A program made the position numbers and the translations under genes. The notes below the pieces were generated by a model that was given only the letters and a program-made list of their open reading frames with translations, ran no database searches and was not told the DNA's origin. Below, piece by piece: positions 56,906 to 64,000 of a stretch of DNA of 64,000 nucleotides; position 1 is the stretch's first letter, and each line of letters opens with the position of its first letter. The DNA comes from Palsa-1447 sp964509885 (GTDB lineage Bacteria; Verrucomicrobiota; Verrucomicrobiia; Opitutales; Opitutaceae), in the NCBI GenBank assembly GCA_964509885.1, contig CAZDZL010000001.1:100555-164554 (forward strand). Direction: 5' to 3'.

Positions 56906-57393
56906 GGGGAGGCCGGCGCGTCCCCCGCCCTCGCCTCCAGCCGCTTGAGGTCGTCGATCAGCCACCGGCGCGCGGCGTCCCCTTCGGCCACCTTCACCTT
57001 GTTGTCGTAGATGACGATCCACGGGAGGTTCTTGATGGCGTACTGCCTGGAGACCGGGGACTGGTAGTCGATCCCGTTGAACCCCGGCCGGTTGATGTTG
57101 ACCCGGCGGATCGCGTACCTCTCGGGGTGGCTCTTGCTGGCCTGTATGAGGAACATCGCCAGCTCCACGCACGGGGCGCAGTAGTCGCTCGAGAAGTCGA
57201 CGACGGTTATCTTTCCCGGGCAGGACAGGGCGTCGATGTCGAGGGTCCTGCCGTGCGCGAGCTCCTGGTAGTCGGCATGGCCCCCCCTCGAGGAGGCGGC
57301 CCATTCCGCTATCTTCGCCGTGGACACGGGCTCCGCCCGGCAGGGCGCCAGGAGCGCCAACATGGCGAGGGGGATCAGGGCCTTGGGCATCAC
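56902..57393 (-). CDS. Secreted thioredoxin-like protein
   Basis: The 163-residue product has a signal peptide (ALIPLAMLALLAPCRA) and a thioredoxin fold with the redox motif SSDYCAPCVEL (CAPC, about residues 73-76), followed by the cis-Pro loop NLPWIVIYDNK. It probably reduces or forms disulfides in the periplasm. The gene is coupled by GTGA to the VF530-family gene, and a second thioredoxin-like gene lies about 1 kb away. Confidence 0.83.
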   Translation of the reverse strand: MMPKALIPLAMLALLAPCRAEPVSTAKIAEWAASSRGGHADYQELAHGRTLDIDALSCPGKITVVDFSSDYCAPCVELAMFLIQASKSHPERYAIRRVNINRPGFNGIDYQSPVSRQYAIKNLPWIVIYDNKVKVAEGDAARRWLIDDLKRLEARAGDAPASP

Positions 57394-57469
57394 GGGTCGG
57401 GCTGATTCCTAGGGGCAACGCGGCCCCGGCCGCAAGACCGGCCCACGGCAATCTCGGCGGGCTCCGGGC

Positions 57470-58243
57470 TCAGAGCGTGGACCCGCCGCTGGCCTCGATC
57501 CGCTGCGCCGTGATCCACCGGCTGTCCGGGCCGGCGATGAAGGCGATCGCGTCGGCGATGTCCGGCGGCATCCCGACCCTCTTGATGGCCTGGCGCGACA
57601 GCAGCATCTCCTTGCCCGCGTCCGAGCGGATCCAGCTCGCGTTCATGTCCGTGTCGATGGCGCCGGGGGCGACGGCGTTCACCGTGATGCCCCTGGCCCC
57701 GAGCTCCTGGGCGAGGACCCGGGTCATGACGTCGATCGCCCCCTTGGTGGCGGAGTAGGCCGTGAACATCGGATTCGCAAAGCGGCTGAGCCCCGAGCTC
57801 AGGGTGATGACGCGGCCGTTGTCGCGCAGGCGCGGCAGGGCGCCCTGGACCAGGAAGAAGACGCCCTTCACGTTGGTGTCGAAGAGGGCGTCAAAGTCGG
57901 CCTCGGTCGTCTGCGCGAACGTCTTTGAGACGATGATCCCGGCGTTGGCGACGAGGACATCGAAGGACGCCGGGAGGCCGGCGGCCTTGAGCGCCGCGTC
58001 GACCCCCTCGAAAAACAGGCGGATCCCCGCCAGCTGGCTCACGTCGCCCTGCACCAGGGCGGCCCTCCCGCCCGCCTTCTGGATGTCGTTGACGACCTCC
58101 TCGCCCTCCTTTTTCGACTTCACGTAGTTGACGACGACATAGAAGCCGTCCTTCGCCAGGCGCCTGGCGGTGGCGGCGCCAAGGCCCCGGCTCGAGCCCG
58201 TGACCACCGCGACCCTCGTGACTTTGTCTTTTGTATCAGCCAT
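57470..58243 (-). CDS. Short-chain dehydrogenase/reductase
   Basis: A 257-residue classical SDR: cofactor loop TGSSRGLGAA, NAGI, catalytic serine and tetrad in TLSSGLS and YSATKGA (YxxxK), then PGAIDTDM. The start is ATG 58243. Because a basic NYVKSKKEG sits after strand 2, NADP is the more likely cofactor. The substrate is unknown. No biosynthetic neighbour explains it. Confidence 0.92.
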   Translation of the reverse strand: MADTKDKVTRVAVVTGSSRGLGAATARRLAKDGFYVVVNYVKSKKEGEEVVNDIQKAGGRAALVQGDVSQLAGIRLFFEGVDAALKAAGLPASFDVLVANAGIIVSKTFAQTTEADFDALFDTNVKGVFFLVQGALPRLRDNGRVITLSSGLSRFANPMFTAYSATKGAIDVMTRVLAQELGARGITVNAVAPGAIDTDMNASWIRSDAGKEMLLSRQAIKRVGMPPDIADAIAFIAGPDSRWITAQRIEASGGSTL

Positions 58244-58320
58244 GGTCCCCGAGCCTAGCGGGCTTTTTCGGGAATCGCAATTGCGCGGGGCACTAAGGGC
58301 CACGGGAGCCCGGCCCCGGC

Positions 58321-58854
58321 CTAGGGGTGGCCCTGGGCGATGATCGTCCTGAGGACGCCCAGCGGCTTCTCGCAGCCCTGGTACGTGGACCCGTCGAACG
58401 AGGAGGTGACGACCTTTCCCGTGGCCGTGTCGACGACGATCAGGTTCGGGATGCCCGATCCCGTCGCGGCGGCCCAGGCGCCCGCCTCCCCGCGCCTGAC
58501 GGACGGGAACTCCATGCCGTGCTCGCGCATGTAGGCGATCATGTCCGCCTCGGACTCGTCGTAGTTGACCATGACGAGCTGGAAGACGCGCCCCGTCTTG
58601 TCCGCGCCGTGGTAGAACGCCTCGAGGCTGGGAGAGAACCTCTGGCAGGGCCCGCACCAGCCCGCCCCGTGGTAGAGGGCGAGGTACGGCGCGCGCCGCG
58701 GATCGAAGGCCTCGTGGAGCACCGCGCCGTCCTTGCCGAGGCGTTCCACCTGCAGGGAGCCCTCGGCCCTGTTGAACCTCACCCGGTGCCCCCACTCGCG
58801 GGCGAGGGTGAAGGCCCCGAAGAGGACCGCCATGACGAGCAGGAACTTCCTCAT
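58321..58854 (-). CDS. Secreted TlpA/thioredoxin-like protein
   Basis: The 177-residue product has an N-terminal hydrophobic segment (FLLVMAVLFGAFTLA), followed by a thioredoxin fold with the motif GAGWCGPCQRF (WCGPC, about residues 72-76) and GSGIPNLIVVD (cis-Pro). The insert EGSLQVERLGKDG before the motif is unlike classical TrxA and closer to TlpA or nucleoredoxin types. Probably anchored in the periplasm. It stands next to an NTF2-like gene on the same strand. Confidence 0.83.
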   Translation of the reverse strand: MRKFLLVMAVLFGAFTLAREWGHRVRFNRAEGSLQVERLGKDGAVLHEAFDPRRAPYLALYHGAGWCGPCQRFSPSLEAFYHGADKTGRVFQLVMVNYDESEADMIAYMREHGMEFPSVRRGEAGAWAAATGSGIPNLIVVDTATGKVVTSSFDGSTYQGCEKPLGVLRTIIAQGHP

Positions 58855-58869
58855 GGCGCTACGCCAGGG

Positions 58870-59346
58870 TCACTTGTCGGCATTCCAGATGTCGTGGATG
58901 CACTTCCAGGCCCCGTCCTTGTCCTTGGTCCATACGGCGACATATTTGCCGGTGTTCCTGACCATCTTGCCGTCGGTTCCCTTGTACGATTCCGCGTAGG
59001 TGCCCGCCGTGAAACCGAGGTCCCCGCTCTTCGAGATGCTGGCGCTCAGGGTCTTCCATGTGAGCGCATAGGTGGGGTCCGCGAAGGCGGCCGCCCAGTA
59101 TTTCCGGGCTGCGGGGCGGCCCGAGAACATCACGTCGCTTGGCGGATAGACCACCGCATCGTCGGCGTAGAACGAGGCGAGGAGGTCCACGTCCCTCCTG
59201 ACGGAGGACTCCGACCAGCTGTCGTCGATCTTTGCGAGGGCCTTGCCGCTGTCATCAATCCCGGCTGCCGCCGCGGGAACCGCGGGGGCGAGGACTCCGG
59301 CGAGTCCGAGCAGTGCTGCGAGAACGGGCGCTAGGGGAGCTTTCAT
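58870..59346 (-). CDS. SnoaL/DUF4440-type NTF2-like protein
   Basis: The 158-residue product has a signal peptide (APVLAALLGLAGVLAPAVPAAAA) and the NTF2-like fold. IDDSWSESSVRRDVDLLASFYADDAVVYPP is the family start and AWKCIHDIWN the family end. It is likely an exported, uncharacterised member. ATG 59346 was chosen; the frame extends but would delete the signal peptide pattern. Confidence 0.85.
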   Translation of the reverse strand: MKAPLAPVLAALLGLAGVLAPAVPAAAAGIDDSGKALAKIDDSWSESSVRRDVDLLASFYADDAVVYPPSDVMFSGRPAARKYWAAAFADPTYALTWKTLSASISKSGDLGFTAGTYAESYKGTDGKMVRNTGKYVAVWTKDKDGAWKCIHDIWNADK

Positions 59347-59432
59347 CGGCCCCACCCTAGTCCCCGCCCGCCCCATGCCAACGCGATTGTGGGCGCGCCC
59401 GCCCGGCAACCGGCACGCCGACTGCTACCTGG

Positions 59433-60530
59433 GTGGGCCCCATGGATGCCGCGCGAAGACACCCCCGAATCCTCTGCCTCGCCATCACCTTCTTCCTCGG
59501 GGGGGCCCTTCGCGCCGAGGAGGAGCTTCTCATCTACGACAACGACTGGAACATCCCCGGCAGCTACATCGAGCAGAACGCCCTTATGCCGCTCCTGGCG
59601 TCCGGTCACATCAGGGTGCTCGCCTGCACCTCGGTCACGGGCGACTGCTGGCGCGACGAGGGCACCGCGAACCTGCTGCGCTACCTCGAGGTCATCGGAA
59701 GGCCGGACATCCCGGTCTACAACGGCGCCGTATTCCCGCTGGTGAACACGCGCGAGCGCATGAGGCGCTGGGAGGAGACCTACGGCTATGTCTTCTGGAA
59801 GGGGGCCTGGAATGACCCGGCAAAGTTCCCCAAGAGCCACCCCGACGATCCCTACAGGATCAACCCGCCCCTGGACAGGATGCCCCTGATAAAGGCCGCC
59901 GACGGCACTGCCGCCGACTTCCTGATCAAGGCGGTGCATGAGCACCCGCACCAGATCACGATCTTCGTGGGCGGCCCGCTGACAAACGTGGCCCTGGCCA
60001 TAGCCCTGGACCCGGAATTCGCGGGCCTCGCAAAGCGCCTTGTCTTCTTCGGCGGGGCGCTGGGGCAGCTCTCGGACGGGGACGCGGACGGGTTTCATTC
60101 GGACTTCGACGTGATCTTCGACCCGGAGGCCGCCCACATTGTCCTGGCCGCCCACTGGGCCAAGATCATCTCGGTCGCCGATGTCAGCAACGACTTCTAC
60201 CTCGACAAGGAGCTCATGAAGCGGATCCGGGAGCACCCCTCGCCGGCGAGCAACTACCTCGAGCAGAACTCCACGATCGGCCTGCCCCTCTGGGCCGAGG
60301 TGGCCACGTCGATCGTTGCCGACCCGACCCTGGTCACGAAGAGCTTCGAGGTGACCATGGACGTCGATATCGACCATGGGATCAACTATGGCCGGACGGT
60401 CATAGGGCCGGTGAACGCAAGGCCGCGGTTCGGCGTGTCGGACGTGACGGTCATCAAGGCGATCGAGGGGAAGCGCTTCATCGACCAGCTGGTCCAGGCC
60501 GTCCAGACGGACCTTCGCCCGAAATCCTAG
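59433..60530 (+). CDS. Nucleoside hydrolase-like protein, DNDW subtype
   Basis: A 365-residue protein with an N-terminal signal peptide (about residues 10-28) and the nucleoside hydrolase fold: SIYVGGPLTNVALAI-like glycine-rich region (GGPLTNVALAI), FFGGALGQL, and a C-terminal DVDIDHGINYGRT. The usual N-terminal Ca motif DTDxGxDDA is replaced by LIYDNDWNIPGSY. That resembles the DNDW type I know from fungal secreted IUNH-like proteins, as does PVYNGAVFPLVNTRERMRRWE. Ribosidase activity is thus not assured. The gene stands alone. Confidence 0.8.
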   Translation: MGPMDAARRHPRILCLAITFFLGGALRAEEELLIYDNDWNIPGSYIEQNALMPLLASGHIRVLACTSVTGDCWRDEGTANLLRYLEVIGRPDIPVYNGAVFPLVNTRERMRRWEETYGYVFWKGAWNDPAKFPKSHPDDPYRINPPLDRMPLIKAADGTAADFLIKAVHEHPHQITIFVGGPLTNVALAIALDPEFAGLAKRLVFFGGALGQLSDGDADGFHSDFDVIFDPEAAHIVLAAHWAKIISVADVSNDFYLDKELMKRIREHPSPASNYLEQNSTIGLPLWAEVATSIVADPTLVTKSFEVTMDVDIDHGINYGRTVIGPVNARPRFGVSDVTVIKAIEGKRFIDQLVQAVQTDLRPKS

Positions 60531-60636
60531 CGTGAGCCCGGCCGGCAATACCGACCGCGGCGCTTGATAACCAGGCGGATCCGGGCAGGGTTTCCCCGCC
60601 GTACTCGTCCGCTCCCCAAAGCCCGTCCATCCTCCC

Positions 60637-61695
60637 ATGCCAAAGCCCACCTGCTATTCCACGAAGGCGTACTCCACGGCCAGCGCCACTTCCCCGCTCG
60701 GCGGCGCGACAATCGAGCGCCGCACGCCCACCGCGACCGACGTGCAGATCCAGATCCTCCACTGCGGCGTCTGCCATTCCGACCTGCATTTCGCCCGCGA
60801 TGAGTGGCACTTCACGCAGTATCCCGCCGTGCCCGGGCACGAGATCGTGGGGAAGGTGACGGCCGTCGGCAGCGGCGTGACCAAGTTCAAGGTCGGCGAC
60901 GCCGTCGGCGTGGGATGCCTCGTCGACTCGTGCCGCACCTGCCCGGACTGCCGCTCGGGCCTGGAGCAGTTCTGCACCGGCATGGTGATGACCTACGGCA
61001 GCACGGACAAGCACCTCGGCACCCCGACCTTGGGCGGCTACTCGCAGAGCATCGTCGTGACCGAGGATTTCGTGCTGCGGATGCCCGCCAACCTCAATCT
61101 CGCCGCCGCCGCGCCGCTGCTTTGCGCGGGAATCACGACCTATTCCCCCATGCGCCACTGGAAGGTCGGCCCCGGACAGAAGGTCGGCATCGTCGGCCTG
61201 GGCGGGCTCGGCCACATGGGCGTCAAGTTTGCCAAGGCCCTCGGCGCCCAGGTCGTCCTGTTCACCACCTCTCCCGGCAAGGCCGCCGACGCCAAGCGCC
61301 TGGGGGCCCATGAGGTGGTCATCTCAACGGACGCCGCGCAGATGGCGGCCCAGGCGGACAGCTTCGATTTCATCCTGGACGCGGTGTCCGCCACCCACGA
61401 CATCAACGCCTATCTAACTTTGCTGAAGCGAGACGGCAACCTCGTGCTCGTCGGCGCACCCGAGAAGCCGCTGCCGGTGGCGGCCTTCCCGCTGATCTTC
61501 CGCCGCCGCTCCTTCTCCGGCTCACTGATCGGCGGCCTGCCCGAAACGCAGGAGATGCTGGATTTCTGCGGAAAGCACAACATCACCAGCGACATCGAGA
61601 TGATCCGCATGGACCAGATCAACGAGGCCTATGAGCGCATGCTCAGGAGCGACGTGAAATACCGCTTCGTGATCGATATGGCTTCGTTGGCATGA
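60637..61695 (+). CDS. Zinc-dependent alcohol dehydrogenase, YahK-like
   Basis: A 352-residue medium-chain dehydrogenase. Catalytic zinc: CGVCHSDLHF (Cys about 46, with PGHEIVG and Cys at about 163). Structural zinc: the CxxCxxC cluster in DSCRTCPDCRSGLEQFC. NADP site GLGGLGHMGVKFAK. The pattern is typical of YahK/AdhA-type cinnamyl or aldehyde reductases that reduce aldehydes with NADPH. It is not part of an evident operon. Confidence 0.92.
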   Translation: MPKPTCYSTKAYSTASATSPLGGATIERRTPTATDVQIQILHCGVCHSDLHFARDEWHFTQYPAVPGHEIVGKVTAVGSGVTKFKVGDAVGVGCLVDSCRTCPDCRSGLEQFCTGMVMTYGSTDKHLGTPTLGGYSQSIVVTEDFVLRMPANLNLAAAAPLLCAGITTYSPMRHWKVGPGQKVGIVGLGGLGHMGVKFAKALGAQVVLFTTSPGKAADAKRLGAHEVVISTDAAQMAAQADSFDFILDAVSATHDINAYLTLLKRDGNLVLVGAPEKPLPVAAFPLIFRRRSFSGSLIGGLPETQEMLDFCGKHNITSDIEMIRMDQINEAYERMLRSDVKYRFVIDMASLA

Positions 61696-61806
61696 GTCGC
61701 TTCATCCGGACCCCAACCTAGGGTGGAATTTCGCGGTCCCTCGGGTTGGAGACGAGGGAGCACTCTCAGGTACATCGCGAACGAAGGAACGCCCCACATT
61801 TTCTGA

Positions 61807-61833
61807 GGCGATGGATTGAGCTATCCCATCGCC
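61807..61833. terminator. Weak hairpin after the alcohol dehydrogenase
   Basis: GGCGATGG and CCATCGCC form an 8-bp stem with an 11-base loop, about 110 bases after the gene's stop. No T tract on the plus strand, so the terminator reading is weak. Confidence 0.3.
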
Positions 61834-61846
61834 GCGGCAACTAGCC

Positions 61847-61945
61847 CTAGACACTGGCCTTCAGCCTCCGCCCGCTTTTCTTGGGCCTGCCGCCCTTGCG
61901 CCCGTTCAGCTGTGCCGCAATTGATTTCTCAGGGCTCTTCGCACT
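61847..61945 (-). other. Out-of-frame C-terminal tail of HicB
   Basis: Just after the hicB stop, another frame encodes 32 residues (SAKSPEKSIAAQLNGRKGG, then a RPKK-type basic end). The RxNGxKGGRPKK style is typical of antitoxin C-terminal tails. Two extra bases (TA at 61946-61947) separate it from the hicB frame at GRIG, so it looks like a tail lost by a small indel. Confidence 0.55.
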
Positions 61946-62187
61946 TACCCAATTCGCCCGAGAGATTCGGCGGCTGCACTCTTCGGGGCAGGCGGCTCCT
62001 CTCTATTTTGCGCGTAACTATCGAGAGCCAGCCGCAACGCCTCCTGGATCTCTCCTGCCGCAGCCTCACGGGAATCGCCATGCGCCATGATGCCAGGCAT
62101 ATCGTTGACTTGTGCGACGTAGCAATCGTCGCCGGGAACGTCGCTGTACCAGATGCGGACTTCGTCGTTTTTGGCGTTGGGTTTCAT
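61945..62187 (-). CDS. hicB: HicB-like antitoxin, C-terminally shortened
   Basis: An 80-residue protein with the UPF0150/HicB fold: VRIWYSDVPGDDCYVAQVNDMPG and DSREAAAGEIQEALRLAL are the recognisable elements, and it ends SLGRIG. It is expected to neutralise the adjacent HicA and to autoregulate. The normal basic tail is out of frame downstream (61847-61945), so DNA binding could be altered. It overlaps hicA by ATGA (62184-62187). Confidence 0.75.
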   Translation of the reverse strand: MKPNAKNDEVRIWYSDVPGDDCYVAQVNDMPGIMAHGDSREAAAGEIQEALRLALDSYAQNREEPPAPKSAAAESLGRIG

Positions 62188-62393
62188 GAGAGTGTTTGGG
62201 ATTTGAGCTGATCGCGGACTTGGCGCACTTGATAGGGCTTCGCATCGCCCCCTGATTTCTGGAGGTTGATCAGATCAAAACCCGGCCTCCGAAAGATGTT
62301 GTGGCTGCCACTCTGCTCTCTGACGCAGCCAAGTCCGTCGAGGAGGCTGCATGGGTCGTCAAAGGCGATGTTGGCGTCACTCTGTCCGGACAT
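62184..62393 (-). CDS. hicA: HicA-like mRNA interferase toxin
   Basis: A 69-residue protein with the dsRBD-like HicA core: GCVREQSGSHNIFRRPGFD contains the GSH motif with the catalytic histidine, and KPYQVRQVRDQL forms the C-terminal helix. HicA proteins cleave mRNA and are held in check by HicB. ATG 62393 was chosen; the longer frame to 62444 has no family character. It is the first gene of the module, with a palindrome upstream at 62437-62456. Confidence 0.75.
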   Translation of the reverse strand: MSGQSDANIAFDDPCSLLDGLGCVREQSGSHNIFRRPGFDLINLQKSGGDAKPYQVRQVRDQLKSQTLS

Positions 62394-62436
62394 CAATTTT
62401 CCCGAGTTTTCTTCCACCGGCTCATTCGGGGAATAA

Positions 62437-62456
62437 AAACCCAAGCGCTTGGGTTT
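62437..62456. repeat. 20-bp perfect palindrome upstream of hicAB
   Basis: AAACCCAAGC joined directly to its complement GCTTGGGTTT, 44 bases before the hicA start. It is a likely operator for HicB or the HicAB complex. Its centre AAGCGCTT is identical to that of the palindrome at 41105-41132. Confidence 0.65.
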
Positions 62457-62682
62457 AGAAAGGGATCACCTTCCCCGCTTGGGCGTTGCTGGGATTCGGC
62501 CTCCCGACTGCACATTCCTCAGCCTCTCTCGTTCATGCCTTCCCGATCCTGGGAAATCGGTTTCCCGATTGCGGATAATCCAGAGGCCCGCTCGAAACGG
62601 GCCGCTCTGTATCCTATTGCCCGACATTGAATTACCACCTTAGAAGGACTTGGCACAAAGTGTGCAATTCGTTTGGAAGCCC
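62457..62682. other. Intergenic region with small inverted repeats
   Basis: About 225 bases, lower in GC than its surroundings. It contains GGGAAA-TCGG-TTTCCC (62551-62566), a GGCCCG/CGGGCC hairpin (62585-62603), and, just before the permease start, a TGGCAC-N5-GTGCAA element (62651-62667). No gene seen; an accessory or degraded region is possible. Confidence 0.45.
62651..62667 (+). promoter_or_regulatory. Sigma-54-like element or small dyad
   Basis: TGGCAC-N5-GTGCA fits the -24/-12 sigma-54 consensus with one mismatch, and the same bases form a GCACA/TGTGC dyad. Its predicted start would be only about 6 bases before ATG 62683, so an operator reading is equally possible. Confidence 0.3.
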
Positions 62683-64000
62683 ATGAAATTCGCCTTCCGT
62701 CAATTGGCCAAGAACCCGGGGTTTACCGTCGTCGCCCTGCTGACGCTGGCGTTGGGCATAGGCGTGAACACCTCGGCCTTCACGCTCCTGAATCGGCTGC
62801 TCTTGCGATCGCTTCCCTACCGCGACGCGGGGCGCCTTGTGGAGGTGTGGTCCTCCAATCCCGGCGAGAAGTTTGCAGCGCAGGCACCCGGGGATTTCTT
62901 GGACGAGCAGGAGCAGAACACGGTCTTCTCGGGAATGGCGGCCTATGTCCGCGGCGAATCGGCAAGCATCGCCGAACCGGGACAGCCGCCGGTCCGCGTG
63001 GGCTCGATCAGGATGACGGCCAACTTCTTTGGCGTCCTCGGGGCGGAGCCGCAGATTGGCCGCCTTCCCTCGGCCGAGGAAGAGGCGCGCAGCGAACCCG
63101 TAACCCTCATCAGCAACAAATTCTGGCGGGAGCATTTTGCGGCGGACCCGGCGGTCATAGGCCGGTCCATAAAGATAAACGGGAAAATCCACACGATCCT
63201 GGGCGTGATGTCGCCCGGCGTCGACGACCAGATGCTTTTCGACGTCCGGCCGTGCCTGTTCCCCTTGGATTCCATCCGGACCAATCGTGAATTCCGGGAC
63301 TTCGGCTGGTACACGGTCGTGGCGCGCCTGAAGCCTGGCGTATCCATCGAGCAGGCTCAGTCGGGTATGGCGGTCTTGGCTGCGCGCTCGGCCAAGGAAC
63401 ATCCGAAGACAAATGGCAACCGCACCATCAAGGTGATCGCCTATTCCACCACCTCACTGGGCGACACCGCCGCCCAGCTTACGTGGATGACCATGGTCCT
63501 CTCTGGCGTCGTGCTCCTGATCGCCTGCGTCAACTTGGCCAATCTGCAGCTCGTTCGAACCACCCGCCGCATGCAGGAGATCGGCATCCGCATCGCGCTC
63601 GGTTGCTCCCGGGGCCGGCTCATCTGGACGCTCCTCCTCGAGAGCCTGGTTCTCTCCGTAGCCGGCGGCGCGCTGGCCATCCTCGTCGCCACCTGGAGCA
63701 ACGAGTTTGTCGGGCGTTTTCTGTCGATAGACTTGCCGATGGACCTACGGGTGATCGCATTCACGTTCGGCGTTTCGGTGCTCACCGCCGCAATCTTCGG
63801 CACCGTGCCCGCGTGGCTCGCATCGAGGACAGACGTCAACGCGTCGCTCAAGTCGGGCGCACGCGGCTCGACCTCTGATCGTTCCCGTAACTGGCTCCGC
63901 CAGGGACTTGTTGTCGTCCAGCTGGCGATGGCGCTCACGCTGCTGGCCGGCGCCGGATTCTTCGTGAAGGGAATCTACCGCCTGAGCCACCGCAGCCTCG
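62683..64000 (+). CDS. MacB/FtsX-type ABC permease, cut by the window end
   Basis: The frame is open from ATG 62683 to the window edge, so at least 439 residues are present. The start MKFAFRQLAKNPGFTVVALLTLALGIGVNTSAF is a MacB-type N-terminus with helix 1, followed by a periplasmic MacB_PCD-like region (about 50-260) and FtsX-type helices (about 270-390) with ARRMQEIGIRIALG-like text (RRMQEIGIRIALGCS). A further permease half begins at RQGLVVVQLAMALTLLAG. This is the duplicated-permease layout often called ADOP, in which the ATPase is encoded elsewhere. Confidence 0.87.
   Translation, partial: MKFAFRQLAKNPGFTVVALLTLALGIGVNTSAFTLLNRLLLRSLPYRDAGRLVEVWSSNPGEKFAAQAPGDFLDEQEQNTVFSGMAAYVRGESASIAEPGQPPVRVGSIRMTANFFGVLGAEPQIGRLPSAEEEARSEPVTLISNKFWREHFAADPAVIGRSIKINGKIHTILGVMSPGVDDQMLFDVRPCLFPLDSIRTNREFRDFGWYTVVARLKPGVSIEQAQSGMAVLAARSAKEHPKTNGNRTIKVIAYSTTSLGDTAAQLTWMTMVLSGVVLLIACVNLANLQLVRTTRRMQEIGIRIALGCSRGRLIWTLLLESLVLSVAGGALAILVATWSNEFVGRFLSIDLPMDLRVIAFTFGVSVLTAAIFGTVPAWLASRTDVNASLKSGARGSTSDRSRNWLRQGLVVVQLAMALTLLAGAGFFVKGIYRLSHRSL

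Noticed and set aside
61816..62211. Plus-strand reading frame across the hicAB region
   Set aside because: It runs antisense to hicB and has no family-like features; the minus-strand hicA/hicB pair explains the region.
62400..62682. Remnant of an insertion sequence near the permease
   Set aside because: Only small inverted repeats were seen; no transposase fragment or target-site duplication could be found.

Overview
This is a very GC-rich (roughly 70%) bacterial chromosomal segment with tight, translationally coupled gene packing (many ATGA/GTGA start-stop overlaps). The gene style suggests a Gram-negative heterotroph, most plausibly a Verrucomicrobiota member of the Opitutales type. The pointers are a GldA/GldF/GldG-like ABC module followed by a DUF4340 protein, a DUF6580-type membrane protein, PIN-PhoH, and several lineage-restricted hypothetical proteins. 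That assignment is inference from gene content; there is no rRNA or tRNA gene in the window to anchor it. I saw no CRISPR array, prophage, plasmid origin or intact insertion sequence.

Layout. 1-3.0 kb: proA, a small secreted protein and birA. 3.0-10.9 kb: a plus-strand envelope operon with an ABC ATPase, a GldF-like permease, a GldG-like protein, a DUF4340 protein and a large AsmA-like protein. 11.1-15.0 kb: a large hybrid sensor kinase. 15.0-17.8 kb: a sulfatase-fold protein that has lost its catalytic residues, divergent from a UbiA-like membrane protein coupled to a methyltransferase. 17.8-20.8 kb (minus): a pair resembling an ExbB/ExbD or MotA/MotB stator, with an unusual coiled-coil periplasmic part. 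20.9-22.6 kb: peptide deformylase, PduO-type cobalamin adenosyltransferase and a small membrane protein. 22.6-27.0 kb (minus): PhoH, a hydrolase/VOC/DUF1697 trio and a YncE-like beta-propeller.

27.3-34.2 kb is a compact assimilatory sulfate reduction operon: cysH, cysD, cysNC, a siroheme uroporphyrinogen methyltransferase, a CbiX-type chelatase and cysI. It converts sulfate to sulfide and makes part of the siroheme that the last enzyme needs. It ends at a strong hairpin. 34.3-44.8 kb carries conserved hypotheticals, prfB with a classical +1 frameshift site, a PAP2 protein, a Na+/H+ antiporter with a coupled nucleotidyltransferase-fold protein next to a 28-bp palindrome, an enlarged TatC, and gmd/fcl for GDP-L-fucose. 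44.8-52.8 kb: valS, glnD, a GAF-type sensor kinase and an HNH endonuclease. 53.0-59.3 kb: an APC permease, a MamK-like actin with an upstream partner gene, two thioredoxin-like proteins, a VF530-family DNA-binding protein, an SDR and an NTF2-like protein. 59.4-64.0 kb: a nucleoside hydrolase of unusual type, a zinc alcohol dehydrogenase, a hicAB module whose HicB tail is out of frame, and the start of a MacB/FtsX-type permease cut by the window end.

The most interesting candidates are the ExbBD/MotAB-like pair, the MamK-like actin away from any magnetosome genes, two palindromes with a shared AAGCGCTT core next to toxin-antitoxin-like genes, the pseudo-sulfatase, and the AT-rich patches inside glnD.
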